From Clostridiaceae bacterium (lineage in GTDB: Bacteria > Bacillota > Clostridia > Tissierellales > Sporanaerobacteraceae), in contig JAHXQP010000017.1 of the NCBI GenBank assembly GCA_019391515.1, positions 1 to 64,000 on the forward strand: 64,000 nt of DNA, written 5' to 3'. Positions within the stretch are counted from its first letter, which is position 1; each line of letters begins with the position of its first letter. Positions 63,935-64,000 of the stretch are shown piece by piece. The position numbers and the translations under genes were made by a program. A model generated the notes under the pieces. The model was not told the origin of the DNA. It did not search any database and saw only the letters and a list, made by a program, of their open reading frames with translations.

Positions 63935-64000
63935 AGGAGGATATTCATCTATTATAAACTTAAATGGTATAGAAAAAAGTTTTGATGATATAAAGGTACT
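63906..64000 (+). CDS. ABC transporter ATP-binding subunit, ThiZ type (start only)
   Basis: The frame is cut by the window edge. It reads [15 protein letters not shown], the usual first beta-strands of an ABC ATPase before Walker A. An ATG at 63906 (AAAGG upstream) would overlap thiY by 29 bp, similar to the thiX overlap; alternatively a non-ATG start follows the strong AAGGAGG at 63934-63940. By position it is the ATPase of the thiXY importer. Confidence 0.7.
   Translation, partial: MHLPTTSYHKGGYSSIINLNGIEKSFDDIKV

Overview
The window looks like chromosomal DNA of a low-GC, anaerobic, motile and probably spore-forming Firmicute of the Clostridia/Tissierellia type. This is inferred from the very AT-rich sequence, strong GGAGG-type ribosome binding sites with many TTG starts, T-box and riboswitch leaders, meso-DAP dehydrogenase, an Na+/alanine symporter, CstA with a LytS/LytR pair, butanol-dehydrogenase-like and glycerol-dehydrogenase-like enzymes, and a sigma-D-type promoter on a chemotaxis receptor. 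No prophage, CRISPR array or intact insertion sequence was seen. The only clear mobile-element traces are an IS3-family orfA start at the left edge and a 72-bp element end that occurs twice, about 46.5 kb apart in opposite orientation.

Layout: 0-6.5 kb holds an IS/DnaG-like relic, a DUF975 membrane protein and the aspartate-family operon lysC-hom-thrC-thrB (minus strand) behind a T-box whose specifier reads ACC (Thr). 6.7-9.1 kb holds a YibE/F protein and a YitT-family membrane protein behind a cobalamin riboswitch. 9.1-14 kb holds a soluble CZB-domain chemotaxis receptor with a sigma-D promoter, a radical SAM/pyridoxine-kinase operon and a DUF5320-Fur-DUF134 metal-regulatory operon. 14-26 kb holds a phosphoesterase, DUF1284, DUF4153, a secreted amidohydrolase, two prolyl isomerases, thioredoxin, a tiny zinc ribbon, an alcohol dehydrogenase, a MATE pump and adenosine deaminase. 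26-31 kb holds a membrane-anchored MutS-like ATPase, an MBL hydrolase, a 39-aa Cys-rich protein and RecQ.

31.3-33.8 kb is a thiamine operon (ThiE-N-like, thiC, thiW) behind a TPP riboswitch. 34-39.4 kb has DUF441, an alternative cysteine-poor S4 ribosomal protein under a perfect Fur box, several unannotated small proteins, cvfB, mgsA, an exported amidase-domain protein and a TetR regulator. 39.5-45.1 kb has sucCD behind a second cobalamin riboswitch, glycerol dehydrogenase, a short AI-2E-type protein and an alpha-ribazole salvage pair in which the kinase cblS is intact but the transporter cblT is frameshifted. 45.3-52.3 kb has alsT, cstA with its LytS/LytR-type two-component system, and DUF445. 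52.5-57.3 kb has diaminopimelate dehydrogenase, tRNA-Val(GAC), an ABC exporter pair and a Ca2+/cation antiporter behind a yybP-ykoY (Mn2+) riboswitch. 57.3-60.8 kb has proB-proA, a sortase and a phosphatidylglycerophosphatase-A-like protein. 60.9-64 kb is a second TPP-riboswitch operon: a TatD hydrolase, a thiamine-binding protein and ThiX/ThiY/ThiZ-type ABC components, the last cut by the window edge.

The common theme is cofactor and metal economy: two B12 riboswitches, two TPP riboswitches, one Mn2+ riboswitch, a Fur operon and a Fur box. The most interesting points are the B12 control of sucCD and of a YitT protein of unknown function, the Fur-box S4 paralogue, and the TatD hydrolase within a thiamine-precursor uptake operon. 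All assignments are from reading sequence motifs; no database search was run.
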